From positions 1 to 64,000 of the forward strand of contig NZ_QMBQ01000003.1 of assembly GCF_003289965.1 (NCBI RefSeq): a DNA stretch of 64,000 bases. Reading direction: 5' to 3'. Position 1 is the first letter of the stretch, and each line of letters opens with the position of its first letter. A program made the position numbers and the translations under genes. The notes under the pieces are model-generated. The model ran no database searches. It was not told where the DNA came from and worked only from the letters and a program-made list of their open reading frames with translations. Source of the stretch: Mesorhizobium atlanticum (GTDB taxonomy: Bacteria > Pseudomonadota > Alphaproteobacteria > Rhizobiales > Rhizobiaceae). Positions 53,424-63,492 of this stretch are shown here, piece by piece.

Positions 53424-54592
53424 TTTGCTCTCTCCAGTTCGGCAAGGATTTCTTGCGTGTGCTCGCCGAGACGCGGCGAGGGGCGCTCATAGACGAGCGG
53501 CGTGCCCGACATCACCATCGGCGCGCGCACCGAGGGCAGGCGGTTGCCATGGCCGTCGTCGAGGTCGAGCCGCATGCCGCGCGCGATGGTCTGCGGGTCG
53601 GCGAACATCTGGCCGATCGTGTTGATCGGACTTGCCGGCACGCCGGCGGCTTCCAGCTTCGCCAGCAGCGGATCGCGGTCCCACGTGCTCAGCGTCTCGA
53701 TGATCCGCTCCCGCAGCTTCACGCGGTTGGCGACCCGCGCGGGGTTGGTGGCGAAATCCGGATCGGCGGGCAGGTCGGTGAGCCCGACCACGGCGCAGAA
53801 CTTGCCGAACTGTCCGTCATTGCCGACCGCCAGGATGATGTGGCCGTCCCTGACCGGCAGGACCTCATAAGGGGCGATGTTCATATGCGCGTTGCCCATC
53901 TGCACCGGCGACTTGCCGGAGACCAGATAGTTGAGGTTCTGGTTGCCGAGCGCCGAGATCTGGCTGTCGTAGAGCGCCATATCGATGTGCTGGCCCTCGC
54001 CGGTCTTTTCGGCATGGCGAAGTGCTGCCTGGATGGCGATCACCGAATAAAGGCCGGTGAAGAGGTCGGAGATAGCGACGCCCGCCTTCTGCGGCTCGCG
54101 GCCGGGCTCGCCGGTGATCGACATCATGCCGGCCATGGCCTGGATGATGAAATCGTAGCCGGCGCGGGGCGCATAGGGACCGTCCTGGCCGAAGCCGGTG
54201 ATCGAGCAATAGACGAGGCGCGGATTGATCGCCTTCAGGCTTTCATAATCGAGGCCGTATTTCTTGAGGCCGCCGAGCTTGAAGTTCTCGATCAGCACGT
54301 CGGCGGTGGCGACCAGCTTGCGCAGCGTCTCGGCACCCTCGGGCTTGGAGAAGTCGATGGCGATGGACCGCTTGCCGCGATTGCAGGAATGGTAATAGGC
54401 GGCCGAGAGGTTCTCGCCGTCATGGCTCACGACGAAGGGCGGGCCCCATTTGCGGGTGTCGTCGCCGCCGTCCGGGCTTTCGACCTTGATGACATCGGCG
54501 CCGAGATCGGCCAGCAACTGCCCGGCCCAGGGGCCGGCCAGGATGCGGGCGAGTTCAATAACGCGGATGCCTTTCAGCGGAGGTTCGGCCAT
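53420..54592 (-). CDS. CaiB/BaiF family CoA transferase
   Basis: 390-residue class III CoA transferase. The N-terminus LKGIRVIELARILAGPWAGQLLADLGADVIKVE is highly typical. The central GYDFIIQAMAGMMSITGEP and the Asp-containing DLFTGLYSVIAIQAALRHAEKTGEGQHIDMALYDS region match formyl-CoA, carnitine and succinyl-CoA:acid transferases. It would transfer CoA onto a carboxylic acid, through an aspartyl-CoA intermediate. It is translationally coupled to the downstream TPP enzyme, which suggests the acyl-CoA formed may be cleaved or condensed by that enzyme. Confidence 0.87.
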   Translation of the reverse strand: MAEPPLKGIRVIELARILAGPWAGQLLADLGADVIKVESPDGGDDTRKWGPPFVVSHDGENLSAAYYHSCNRGKRSIAIDFSKPEGAETLRKLVATADVLIENFKLGGLKKYGLDYESLKAINPRLVYCSITGFGQDGPYAPRAGYDFIIQAMAGMMSITGEPGREPQKAGVAISDLFTGLYSVIAIQAALRHAEKTGEGQHIDMALYDSQISALGNQNLNYLVSGKSPVQMGNAHMNIAPYEVLPVRDGHIILAVGNDGQFGKFCAVVGLTDLPADPDFATNPARVANRVKLRERIIETLSTWDRDPLLAKLEAAGVPASPINTIGQMFADPQTIARGMRLDLDDGHGNRLPSVRAPMVMSGTPLVYERPSPRLGEHTQEILAELERAK

Positions 54593-54671
54593 GGATCACC
54601 GTGGTTAAACAAAGCGCAGCCTCTAGCAATCGGGGCGGCCTGTGTCACGACCCATGCGATAGGCCACCGCG

Positions 54672-55604
54672 TCAGGATTTCAACACGCTGTCCGCCCAGG
54701 CGGCAAAATCGTTCATGACGGCGTCGCGATTGATCTCGTTCAGGCTTTCATGGCGGGTGTCGGGGTAAACCTTTGAAACCAGATTCGAAAAGCCCATCGC
54801 CCGCATGCGCTTTGCGAGATGATGGACCGCCTTGCCGTAATCGGATGCGGGATCCTTCTCGCCACCGATGAGGTTGACGGGCAGGTCGCGGCGTACGGTC
54901 GCAAAACTCGAATCCTTGCCGGCGTGCTGCGCCATAGTGACGACATCGCGCCACATCGAGATGGAGGCATCCCAGCCGCAGAGCGGGTCGGCGACATATT
55001 TGTCGACCTCGACCGGATCACGCGACAGCCAGTCGAACAGGGTGCGGTGGTTGGGCACCGCCTTGCCCCAGGCCTGGAAGGTGAGCTTGGGCAGAAGGCG
55101 CGACGGCACATCGGAGCCCAGCCGCATCCGTTCCCAACCCAGGATGAGCTGCGCCAATTGGCCGAGAAGCCCTTGCGAGAAATTGCCGTTCCAGATCGCG
55201 GCGGCATGGACGCGTTGCGAATGGCGCAGCACGAAGTTGAGCGCTATCGAGGCGCCGAGCGAATGTCCAAAAACGATCACCGGCAAGCCCGGATGCTCGG
55301 CCGCGATCAGGTCGTGCACCGCGTCGACATCGGCGATCACCTTGGCGATGCCGCCGCTGTCGGCGAACTTGCCGAGCGGCGCGTCGGGTGCCTTCGTCGC
55401 GCCATGGCCGCGATGGTCATGGGCGTAGACCTGGAAGCCGCGCGGCGCGAGGTAGTCGGCGAAGCGGGCATAGCGCGCCGCATGCTCGGCCAGGCCGTGA
55501 TTTATCTGGACCACGGCGCGTGGCTTCGCCTGCGCGTGTTTCACATAGAGGTTGAGCTCGGCCCCGGTCGGTGAGGCCAGCCTGGTCTGTTTATCGAATG
55601 GCAT
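54672..55604 (-). CDS. Alpha/beta hydrolase, monoglyceride-lipase/lysophospholipase-like
   Basis: 310-residue serine hydrolase of the Hydrolase_4 (S33-like) group. The nucleophile elbow is VFGHSLGASIAL, the oxyanion region is VQINHGLAEHAARYARFADYLAPRGF, and the DHRGHGAT motif is typical of PldB-like lysophospholipases and monoglyceride lipases. Late Asp and His of the triad likely lie in GGEKDPASDYG and DTRHESLNE. No signal peptide, so cytosolic. Start ATG 55604 after GGGAGCGAG; the frame runs to 55712 without a better start. Confidence 0.88.
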   Translation of the reverse strand: MPFDKQTRLASPTGAELNLYVKHAQAKPRAVVQINHGLAEHAARYARFADYLAPRGFQVYAHDHRGHGATKAPDAPLGKFADSGGIAKVIADVDAVHDLIAAEHPGLPVIVFGHSLGASIALNFVLRHSQRVHAAAIWNGNFSQGLLGQLAQLILGWERMRLGSDVPSRLLPKLTFQAWGKAVPNHRTLFDWLSRDPVEVDKYVADPLCGWDASISMWRDVVTMAQHAGKDSSFATVRRDLPVNLIGGEKDPASDYGKAVHHLAKRMRAMGFSNLVSKVYPDTRHESLNEINRDAVMNDFAAWADSVLKS

Positions 55605-55795
55605 GTCTCGCTCCCTCGGCGACTGTTGGGCGAGGGCTTTGCCGGCGTCAAGTGGACGAGCGGGCTTGCGACCACGCGGATGTGCGCTCAGTTGGGGATT
55701 GTTCTTTCGCACGATGAAAAAGATCGCAATTCTGACACGTCGCCTGTTCTAGTGTGACGAATCCAATACGGTTCAATGATCGCCGGGAGAGCGGG

Positions 55796-56803
55796 ATGCG
55801 GGTTTGGGTATTGTGGGGTTCGATGGTGCTGGCTCTCGCCGGCGCCGGCGCGGCTAATGCCGACGTCAAGATGAGCGGTACTTTCGTGGCCGACAGCGCC
55901 TGTCCGGCGACGCAGGCCATCAAGAGCGGCAAGAACCCCGGCAACATCTCGACCGAGACGGGCAAGAGCTATGAGCTACTTGCCGGCAACAAGGACGAGC
56001 CCACCCACTACCTCATCCAGGTGCCGGGCGCCGACCCCGAGCGGCGCTGGGTGAAGATCAACTGCGGCCATGTCACCGGCGGCAGCGCGGCGACGACCCC
56101 GGCGCCTGCCGGTCAGGCCAAGCCGTCGTCAGCCTCCGGAAAACCTGAATATGTCTTTGCGCTAAGCTGGCAGCCGGCATTCTGCGAGACCAAGGCAAGC
56201 AAGCCCGAATGCAAGGCGCAGAACCCCACCGAGTTCGATGCCTCGCATTTCACGCTGCATGGGCTGTGGCCGCAGCCGAACGGCAATTTCTATTGCCAGG
56301 TGCCGGCGTCCGACAAGGCCAATGACAATCCGGCGCATTGGGGAGATTTGCCGCCGGTAAAGCTCGATGCGAACACGCGGGCCGAGCTCGACCAGGTGAT
56401 GCCGGGCACCGCCTCCAAGCTGGAGCGGCATGAATGGATCAAGCACGGTACCTGCTACGGCAAGAGCCAGCAGGAGTATTTCTCAGACGCTCTCAATCTG
56501 ATGCGGGCGGTGAACGCCTCGGCGGTGCGCGATCTCTTCACCAAGAACATCGGCAAGCAGCTGACCTCGGACGAGATCCGCAGCGCCTTCAACGCGGCCT
56601 TCGGCGCCGGCGCCGGGGACCGCGTGCGCGTCTCCTGCCTGGTCGACCCGTCGAGCGGCCGGCGCCTGATCGGCGAGATCACGCTCGGCCTGTCAGGCCC
56701 GATCGGCCCTGACAGCAGGCTCGCCGATTTGCTGATGGCGTCCGCGCCGACGGCCAAGGCAGGTTGCCCGAAGGGCACGGTCGACGCGATCGGATTCCAG
56801 TAG
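55796..56803 (+). CDS. Ribonuclease T2 family protein with N-terminal extra domain
   Basis: 335-residue exported RNase. A signal peptide (VLWGSMVLALAGAGAANA) is followed by a separate cysteine-containing domain of about 85 residues (SGTFVADSACPATQAI through WVKINCGHV), a low-complexity linker, and the T2 catalytic domain. Both active-site segments are intact: FTLHGLWPQ with His155, and HEWIKHGTCYG with Glu and His217. It would degrade RNA in the periplasm or outside through a 2',3'-cyclic phosphate. Start ATG 55796 after GGGAGAGCGGG. A hairpin follows at 56835. Confidence 0.9.
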   Translation: MRVWVLWGSMVLALAGAGAANADVKMSGTFVADSACPATQAIKSGKNPGNISTETGKSYELLAGNKDEPTHYLIQVPGADPERRWVKINCGHVTGGSAATTPAPAGQAKPSSASGKPEYVFALSWQPAFCETKASKPECKAQNPTEFDASHFTLHGLWPQPNGNFYCQVPASDKANDNPAHWGDLPPVKLDANTRAELDQVMPGTASKLERHEWIKHGTCYGKSQQEYFSDALNLMRAVNASAVRDLFTKNIGKQLTSDEIRSAFNAAFGAGAGDRVRVSCLVDPSSGRRLIGEITLGLSGPIGPDSRLADLLMASAPTAKAGCPKGTVDAIGFQ

Positions 56804-56834
56804 ACGGGAGTTCTTTGATCGGCCGTTCTTCCCC

Positions 56835-56859
56835 GAAATCGCGGCTTGGCCGCGATTTC
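56835..56859 (+). terminator. Hairpin after the RNase T2 gene
   Basis: Perfect 10-bp stem GAAATCGCGG/CCGCGATTTC with a CTTGG loop. There is no T run. It begins 31 bases after the stop and occupies part of the 285-base spacer before ettA; the rest of that spacer shows no gene. Confidence 0.5.
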
Positions 56860-57088
56860 CCAATCTGGCGTCGTTTTGAGGGCGAATGGTTAACCGCTTC
56901 TTTCGCGCGATCGCGGAGCCACGAAAAGCTGTTGACGGACCTGGATCGACGAACTGGCGGCGCAAAGCGCAGAATGCGCCCCGTTTGGCCGCCGGCGTGC
57001 CGAAAGCGATTGCCGTGCGGCGCTTCATCGCCTACATAGCGCGCAACCCCCATCCACCTTGACACTTCAGTTTCCAGGGAAAGCGCGC

Positions 57089-58738
<1,650 letters not shown>

Positions 58739-58777
58739 TCAGTTAGAAAGGGCGGCGAACAACAGCGAGGTTCTCAA

Positions 58778-59545
58778 ATGGCTGACTGGTCCGCTGCCCA
58801 ATATCTGAAGTTCGAGGATGAGCGCACGCGGCCCGCGCGCGATCTCGTGGCACAGGTGCCGGTCGATTTCCCGCGCCGCGTCGTCGATATCGGCTGCGGT
58901 CCCGGCAACTCGACCGAGCTTCTGGTCGAGCGCTGGCCGGATGCCCAGGTCAGCGGCTTCGACACCTCGCCCGACATGATCGAGAAGGCGAGGGCGCGGC
59001 TGCCCAATGTCAATTTCGAGCTGGCGGACGCTGCCAGCTGGCAGCCCGAGCATCCCGTCGACGTCATCTTCGCCAACGCCGTCTTCCAGTGGCTGCCGGA
59101 ACATCCGGCGGTGTTCCAGCGCCTGATGGGGCTTTTGGCGCCGGGTGGCGCGCTGGCCGTGCAGATGCCCGACAATCTCGGTGAGCCCTCGCATCAGCTG
59201 ATGCGCGAGACCGCGGCGGAAGTGCCGTTTGCGATCAAGCTCAAGGGCGCCGCGCGCGGGCCGCTGCCGCCGGTGTCCTTCTACTACGACCTTCTGTCAC
59301 CGCTTGCCGACCGGCTGGATATCTGGCACACGATCTACAACCATCCGCTGGCCGATGCCGAAGCGGTTGTCGAATGGGTCAAGTCGACCGGCCTGAAGCC
59401 GTTCCTCGATCCGCTCGACGCGGATGAGAAGAAGATGTTCCTCGACAGCTACACCGCCAAGATCGCCAAGGCCTATCCGAAAACCGCGAACGGCAAGGTG
59501 CTGCTGCGCTTCCCGCGGATTTTCATCGTCGCCAAGCGAGCGTGA
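58778..59545 (+). CDS. tam: Trans-aconitate 2-methyltransferase
   Basis: 255-residue SAM-dependent methyltransferase. The N-terminus [25 protein letters not shown] is nearly diagnostic for Tam. SAM motif I is [15 protein letters not shown], and [12 protein letters not shown] is the post-I region. It methylates trans-aconitate, removing an inhibitor of aconitase that forms spontaneously from cis-aconitate. It begins 39 bases after ettA on the same strand and may be cotranscribed. Full length with no anomalies. Confidence 0.93.
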   Translation: MADWSAAQYLKFEDERTRPARDLVAQVPVDFPRRVVDIGCGPGNSTELLVERWPDAQVSGFDTSPDMIEKARARLPNVNFELADAASWQPEHPVDVIFANAVFQWLPEHPAVFQRLMGLLAPGGALAVQMPDNLGEPSHQLMRETAAEVPFAIKLKGAARGPLPPVSFYYDLLSPLADRLDIWHTIYNHPLADAEAVVEWVKSTGLKPFLDPLDADEKKMFLDSYTAKIAKAYPKTANGKVLLRFPRIFIVAKRA

Positions 59546-59688
59546 GCAAATTCCGGCAATGCGCGTTTCGCCGCGACGCCAGCGAGGGTTGTCGATTTAA
59601 GCTGGCATAAACCGGCCGAATGCGACAAGGGTTGCACAGGGCCATTTCCGCGCCCACATCAGAGCCCGTTACGGCCGGGCCATTTGTT

Positions 59689-59740
59689 CAACGCAATTCC
59701 GAACGGAAAACCGGTTCCCACTTTTCCTGGAATTGCTCTA
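59689..59740. repeat. RIME-like repeat unit
   Basis: ACGCAATTCC-GAACGGAAAACCGG followed by TTTTCCTGGAATTGCTCTAG, an imperfect palindrome of the same family as 27850, 42330 and 63334. It ends 12 bases before the start codon of the FabH-like gene, occupying its leader. Confidence 0.8.
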
Positions 59741-59752
59741 GACGGATCGGAC

Positions 59753-60874
59753 ATGCATCGCGTCATCATCAGCGGCATCGGCGCCGAAATCCCTGAACCC
59801 GTCATCACCAATGAAGAGCTGGTCGCCAGCTTCAACAGCTGGGTCGACACCGAGAATGCGCGCCGCGCCACCCGTGGCGAAACGCTGCTGCAGAAATCGG
59901 ACAGCGACTTCATCGTGCATGCCTCGGGGGTCAAGAGCCGCCATGTCATCGAGCGCGAGGGCATCCTCGATCCGACCCGCATGTCGCCGCGCATTCCGGC
60001 ACGGCCGGACGACGCGCTGTCGCTGGAGGCGGAGTTCGGCATTGCTTCTGCCAGGAAGGCGCTTGCCCATGCCGGGATCGACGGATCGGACGTCGACCTG
60101 GTGATCTGCTCGGCTTCGCACCATCAGCGGCCCTATCCGGCCATCGCCATCGAGATGCAGGAGGCGCTCGGCGCCAAGGGCGCCGGCTTCGACATGGGAT
60201 TGGGCTGCTCTTCGGCGGCAGCCGCGCTGCATGTCGCCGTCAATCTGGTCAGGTCGGGTGCGCACAAGCGCATCCTGGTGTCGACGCCGGAAATCATCAC
60301 CGGCCATCTCAACTTCCGCGACCGGCAGACGCATTTCATCTTCGGCGATGCCTCGGTCGCCATGGTCGTCGAGGGACTGGCGCAAGGCGAGAAGCGGCCG
60401 GGACGTTTCGAGGTGCTCGACACGCGCACCTGGACGCAGATGTCGAACAACATACGCACCAATCTCGGCTATCACACGCGCACCGCCCAGGACGATCCCT
60501 ACATGATCAACCTGGAAGGCAATCTCATCAAGCAGGTCGGCAACAAGGTGTTCAAGGAAGTCACCGTTGCCGGCCAGAAATTTATCGTCGAGTTCCTGGC
60601 CGAGCACGGGCTGACGCCGCAAGGAATCCGCCGCTTCTGGCTGCATCAGGCCAATGCGCGCATGAATGCGATGATCCTGAAACTGTCCTTCGGCCACGAC
60701 GTCGATCACGACCGCGCGCCCATGGTGCTGGAGCGGCTCGGCAACACCGCCGGCGCCGGCGCGATCGTGGCGCTGTCGGAAAACCATGCCGACATGAAGG
60801 CCGGCGATTTCGGCCTGATCTGCGCCTTCGGTGCCGGCTATTCGATCGGCGGCGCGCTGCTCAGAATGTTGTAG
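59753..60874 (+). CDS. Beta-ketoacyl-ACP synthase III (FabH-like)
   Basis: 373-residue condensing enzyme of the KAS III group. The catalytic triad is visible: Cys152 in MGLGCSSAAAAL, His298 in FWLHQANARMN and Asn331 in LGNTAGAGAIVAL. The length exceeds housekeeping FabH (about 320) by an N-terminal insert of 50 residues (WVDTENARRATRGETLLQKSDSDFIVHASGVKSR), as in specialised KAS III proteins that use longer or unusual starter units. No other fatty-acid genes are adjacent, so it is probably not the housekeeping copy. Start ATG 59753 lies just after a RIME-like repeat and has only a weak ribosome site. Confidence 0.88.
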   Translation: MHRVIISGIGAEIPEPVITNEELVASFNSWVDTENARRATRGETLLQKSDSDFIVHASGVKSRHVIEREGILDPTRMSPRIPARPDDALSLEAEFGIASARKALAHAGIDGSDVDLVICSASHHQRPYPAIAIEMQEALGAKGAGFDMGLGCSSAAAALHVAVNLVRSGAHKRILVSTPEIITGHLNFRDRQTHFIFGDASVAMVVEGLAQGEKRPGRFEVLDTRTWTQMSNNIRTNLGYHTRTAQDDPYMINLEGNLIKQVGNKVFKEVTVAGQKFIVEFLAEHGLTPQGIRRFWLHQANARMNAMILKLSFGHDVDHDRAPMVLERLGNTAGAGAIVALSENHADMKAGDFGLICAFGAGYSIGGALLRML

Positions 60875-60881
60875 CCTGCGA

Positions 60882-61448
60882 TCAGGCCGGCGTGAACGGC
60901 ACCAGCATCGGTACGCGCCTGGCATAGTCGTCATAGGCCGGGCCGAGCTCACCGCGCAGGAAGCTCTCTTCCAGTCTTGCCTTGACGACGACACCGACGA
61001 GGAGCAGCGCGGCGCCGGCGATGCCCCAGACCGTGCCCTTGACGGCCATGGTGGCGAGGATCGACAGCAGCAGGCCGGTGTAGATGGGGTGCCGGACGAG
61101 ACCATAAGGGCCGGTATCGACCACGCGATGATCGGCCTTGGCGGTGACGTTGGCCGACCACAAGCGACCGAGATGCAGACGCGCCCACCAGGCGAAGGCG
61201 ATGCCGATGGCGATCAGGGCAACGCAGATCCAGGCCTCGGCGAGCGTCGGCGTCCAGAGTCGCAGCCGGCCGACATAGCCGTGCGCCGGCACGAACATCA
61301 GCACCGTGCCGGCCAGCCAAAAGACGCGGTAGCGTGCCTCCGACTTGAAGTCCGCGCGCTTTTGCGCCGGATCGGCCCAGGACGCGGCAAGTAGCCAGGA
61401 TATCAGCCACAACAGCCAGAGGGCGGCGACAGCTTGTCCAGCCTGCAT
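60882..61448 (-). CDS. Isoprenylcysteine carboxyl methyltransferase-like membrane protein
   Basis: 188-residue integral membrane protein with four to five helices and the ICMT/NnrU-type C-terminal motif GPYGLVRHPIYTGLLLSILA followed by RLEESFLRGELGPAYDDYARRVPMLVP. This motif forms the SAM-binding site of ICMT and related phospholipid methyltransferases. Bacteria lack prenylated CaaX proteins as usual substrates, so the true substrate is unknown. Start ATG 61448 follows GGGAGAAGG. It is convergent with the FabH-like gene (7 bases apart) and divergent from the MOSC gene. Confidence 0.87.
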   Translation of the reverse strand: MQAGQAVAALWLLWLISWLLAASWADPAQKRADFKSEARYRVFWLAGTVLMFVPAHGYVGRLRLWTPTLAEAWICVALIAIGIAFAWWARLHLGRLWSANVTAKADHRVVDTGPYGLVRHPIYTGLLLSILATMAVKGTVWGIAGAALLLVGVVVKARLEESFLRGELGPAYDDYARRVPMLVPFTPA

Positions 61449-61628
61449 GATCGAGCCTTCTCCCGATTGCGCGCGATCGTCTATGCCGCCGGCACGGCAG
61501 CATTGCGGCTCGCCGCGGCCGACGAAAGAGATTTGCGGTAAGAAGATCGTGATCGCCATCAAACGGTGTGATCGGATCATCAACGCTTTCGACTGGACCG
61601 CATTCTTCGGCACCTTTAGACCAACGGC

Positions 61629-62255
61629 ATGCAGGAAGCGAACCTCGAACTTTTTCCCACTGCTGAATCCGCCGTCGATATCGTGCCGGGTCGCAAGCTG
61701 ACGGCCAGGGCGGCGGCGCTCTATGCCGCCCCGCACGATCATTTCGAGACGCGGGCGGTCGAGGAATTGCATCTTGGCTTCGACGGTATCGCCGGCGACT
61801 TCCATGGCGGAACAACGCGGCGTTCCGGCGGACGTGAGCCCTGGTATCCGCGCGGCACAGAGATGCGCAACGAGCGGCAATTGTCGCTGGTCGCCGCCGA
61901 TGAACTTGCCATTGTCGCGCAGCGCATGGGCCTCGCGGAGGTCAGGCCGGAGTGGATCGGCGCCAATCTTGTGGTCGAAGGCGTGCCGCATCTGTCGATG
62001 CTGCCGGCCGGCTCGCTGATGTTCTTCAAGGGCGGCGTGACGCTCAAGGTCGACGGCCAGAACAAGCCCTGCCGCTTTGCCGGACAGTCGATCGCCGAGC
62101 ATGTCGGCGCCGCGGATATCAGTGCCACCGCACTGCTCTTTCCCAAGGAGGCGAAACGGCTGCGCGGCCTTGTCGCGTGGGTCGAGAAGCCCGGCACGAT
62201 CACCGTCGGCGAAGAGATTTCCGTACGGGTGCCGGAGCAGTGGATCTATCGCTGA
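61629..62255 (+). CDS. MOSC domain-containing protein
   Basis: 208-residue protein consisting of one MOSC domain, the beta-barrel found in molybdenum cofactor sulfurases. The conserved cysteine lies in NKPCRFAG (about residue 148), expected to carry sulfur or bind the cofactor. FDGIAGDFHGG and ERQLSLVAADELA are family segments. It lacks the N-terminal aminotransferase-like part of full sulfurases, so it is more like YiiM/YuaD-type stand-alone proteins. The substrate cannot be predicted. A long palindrome starts two bases after its stop. Confidence 0.88.
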   Translation: MQEANLELFPTAESAVDIVPGRKLTARAAALYAAPHDHFETRAVEELHLGFDGIAGDFHGGTTRRSGGREPWYPRGTEMRNERQLSLVAADELAIVAQRMGLAEVRPEWIGANLVVEGVPHLSMLPAGSLMFFKGGVTLKVDGQNKPCRFAGQSIAEHVGAADISATALLFPKEAKRLRGLVAWVEKPGTITVGEEISVRVPEQWIYR

Positions 62256-62256
62256 A

Positions 62257-62395
62257 GTATGCCGATATTCAGGTGAGGTCGGCCTGCGAACGGCGGGTTC
62301 CTGTGCTTCCGGTGCTCACGTACCCAAAAGTACGCTCCGCTCCGGTTCTCGGAACCCACCGTTCTCGACTCGCCCTGACCTGAATCTCAGCATAC
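62257..62395. repeat. Long imperfect palindrome
   Basis: Outer arms GTATGCCGATATTCAGGT and ACCTGAATCTCAGCATAC; inner arms GAACGGCGGGTTCC and GGAACCCACCGTTC; apex around 62320. The 139-base structure lies between convergent genes and may terminate both. It does not match the RIME or REP families elsewhere in the window. Confidence 0.85.
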
Positions 62396-62426
62396 CTCGG
62401 CTGGTTTAGGTCCGGCCGAAAGAGTT

Positions 62427-63266
62427 TCAGGCTTTGCGGTTCTTGTTGGCGCCCTGCGCCATCACCGAAACATCGTCCCACTTTTCCCAGGTGGCTATGC
62501 GATTGGCGTATTCCTGCTTGATCATCGGCAGGCCGCCGTCGCCGAAGAAGACCCTGAGCGGCGGCTCGGCAGCGTCGACGATGGCGAGCATCGCCGGGCC
62601 GGTCGCCTCGGGGTCGCCCGCCACGGCTCGGCTGCGACGCTCCGCCATGGCCGCGCGTGCCGGCTCATAGGCGTCGATCGGCTTGGAGACCTTGGCCGAA
62701 GGTCCCGCCCAGTCCGTGGAAAAACCGCCCGGCTCGACCAGGGTCACGTGAATACCGAACGGTGCGACTTCCAGGCTGAGCGACTGGCTGAAGGCTTCCA
62801 GCGCCCATTTCGAGGCGTGGTAGAGGCCGAGCGAGGCGAAGGCGTTGACGCCGCCGATCGAGGAGATCTGGATGATGTGGCCGGAGCGCTGCGCCCGCAT
62901 GATGGGCAGCGCCGCCTGCGTCACCCAAAGCGCGCCGAAGACGTTGGTCTCGATCTGGTCGCGCGCTTCCTGCTCGGTGACTTCCTCGATGGCGCCGAAA
63001 TGGCCGTAGCCGGCATTGTTGATGACGACGTCGATCCGGCCGAACCGCTTGTGCGCCTCGGCGATCGCGGCGTCGACGGCCTTTTTGTCGGTGACGCCGA
63101 GCTTTATGGCCGCGATCCTGTCGCCGTATTTCTCGACGAGATCGACGAGCGTGGCGGCATCGCGGGCGGTAGCGGCGACGCTATCGCCGCGGGCGAGCGC
63201 AGCCTCGGCCCAGACGCGGCCAAAGCCCTTCGACGATCCGGTGATGAACCAAACCTTATCAGTCAT
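62427..63266 (-). CDS. SDR family oxidoreductase
   Basis: 279-residue NAD(P)-dependent short-chain dehydrogenase. Motifs are ITGSSKGFGRVWAE (cofactor), INNAGYGHFG, QISSIGG with catalytic serine, and YHASK with catalytic Tyr and Lys; PGGFSTDW follows. It is of the classical type close to bacterial oxidoreductases annotated as ketoreductases or retinol-dehydrogenase-like; substrate unknown. Start ATG 63266 precedes MTDKVWFITGSSKG; the frame extends upstream to 63344 without conserved sequence. It stands alone on the minus strand, between two repeats. Confidence 0.88.
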   Translation of the reverse strand: MTDKVWFITGSSKGFGRVWAEAALARGDSVAATARDAATLVDLVEKYGDRIAAIKLGVTDKKAVDAAIAEAHKRFGRIDVVINNAGYGHFGAIEEVTEQEARDQIETNVFGALWVTQAALPIMRAQRSGHIIQISSIGGVNAFASLGLYHASKWALEAFSQSLSLEVAPFGIHVTLVEPGGFSTDWAGPSAKVSKPIDAYEPARAAMAERRSRAVAGDPEATGPAMLAIVDAAEPPLRVFFGDGGLPMIKQEYANRIATWEKWDDVSVMAQGANKNRKA

Positions 63267-63333
63267 GATCTGTGATCCTTGCCCTTGGAGCAGTGCAGCG
63301 CCTCTCAGGATCGCCGGGCACTCCAAGTGTGTG

Positions 63334-63386
63334 TTTTTGCGCAATTCCGGGCGGAAAACAGCTATGCGCCTTTCCTGGGATTGCCT
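63334..63386. repeat. RIME-like repeat unit
   Basis: GCGCAATTCCGGGCGGAAAA followed by CCTTTCCTGGGATTGCC, a diverged member of the family at 27850, 42330 and 59689. It lies upstream of the SDR gene. Confidence 0.65.
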
Positions 63387-63492
63387 TAGGGGCGATGTAT
63401 TCCGGATATAAGCGGAGGTTACTCCGCTTGCTGCATGTACGGCGCTTTCGGCTTTTTTCCAGAGGCGCCGCCGGATTTATTTGGCTGGCCCG

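Noticed and set aside
51774..54592. Assignment as oxc-frc oxalate genes
   Set aside because: Gene order fits, but the TPP enzyme looks like an acetolactate synthase and no oxalyl-CoA-specific residues could be confirmed by eye.
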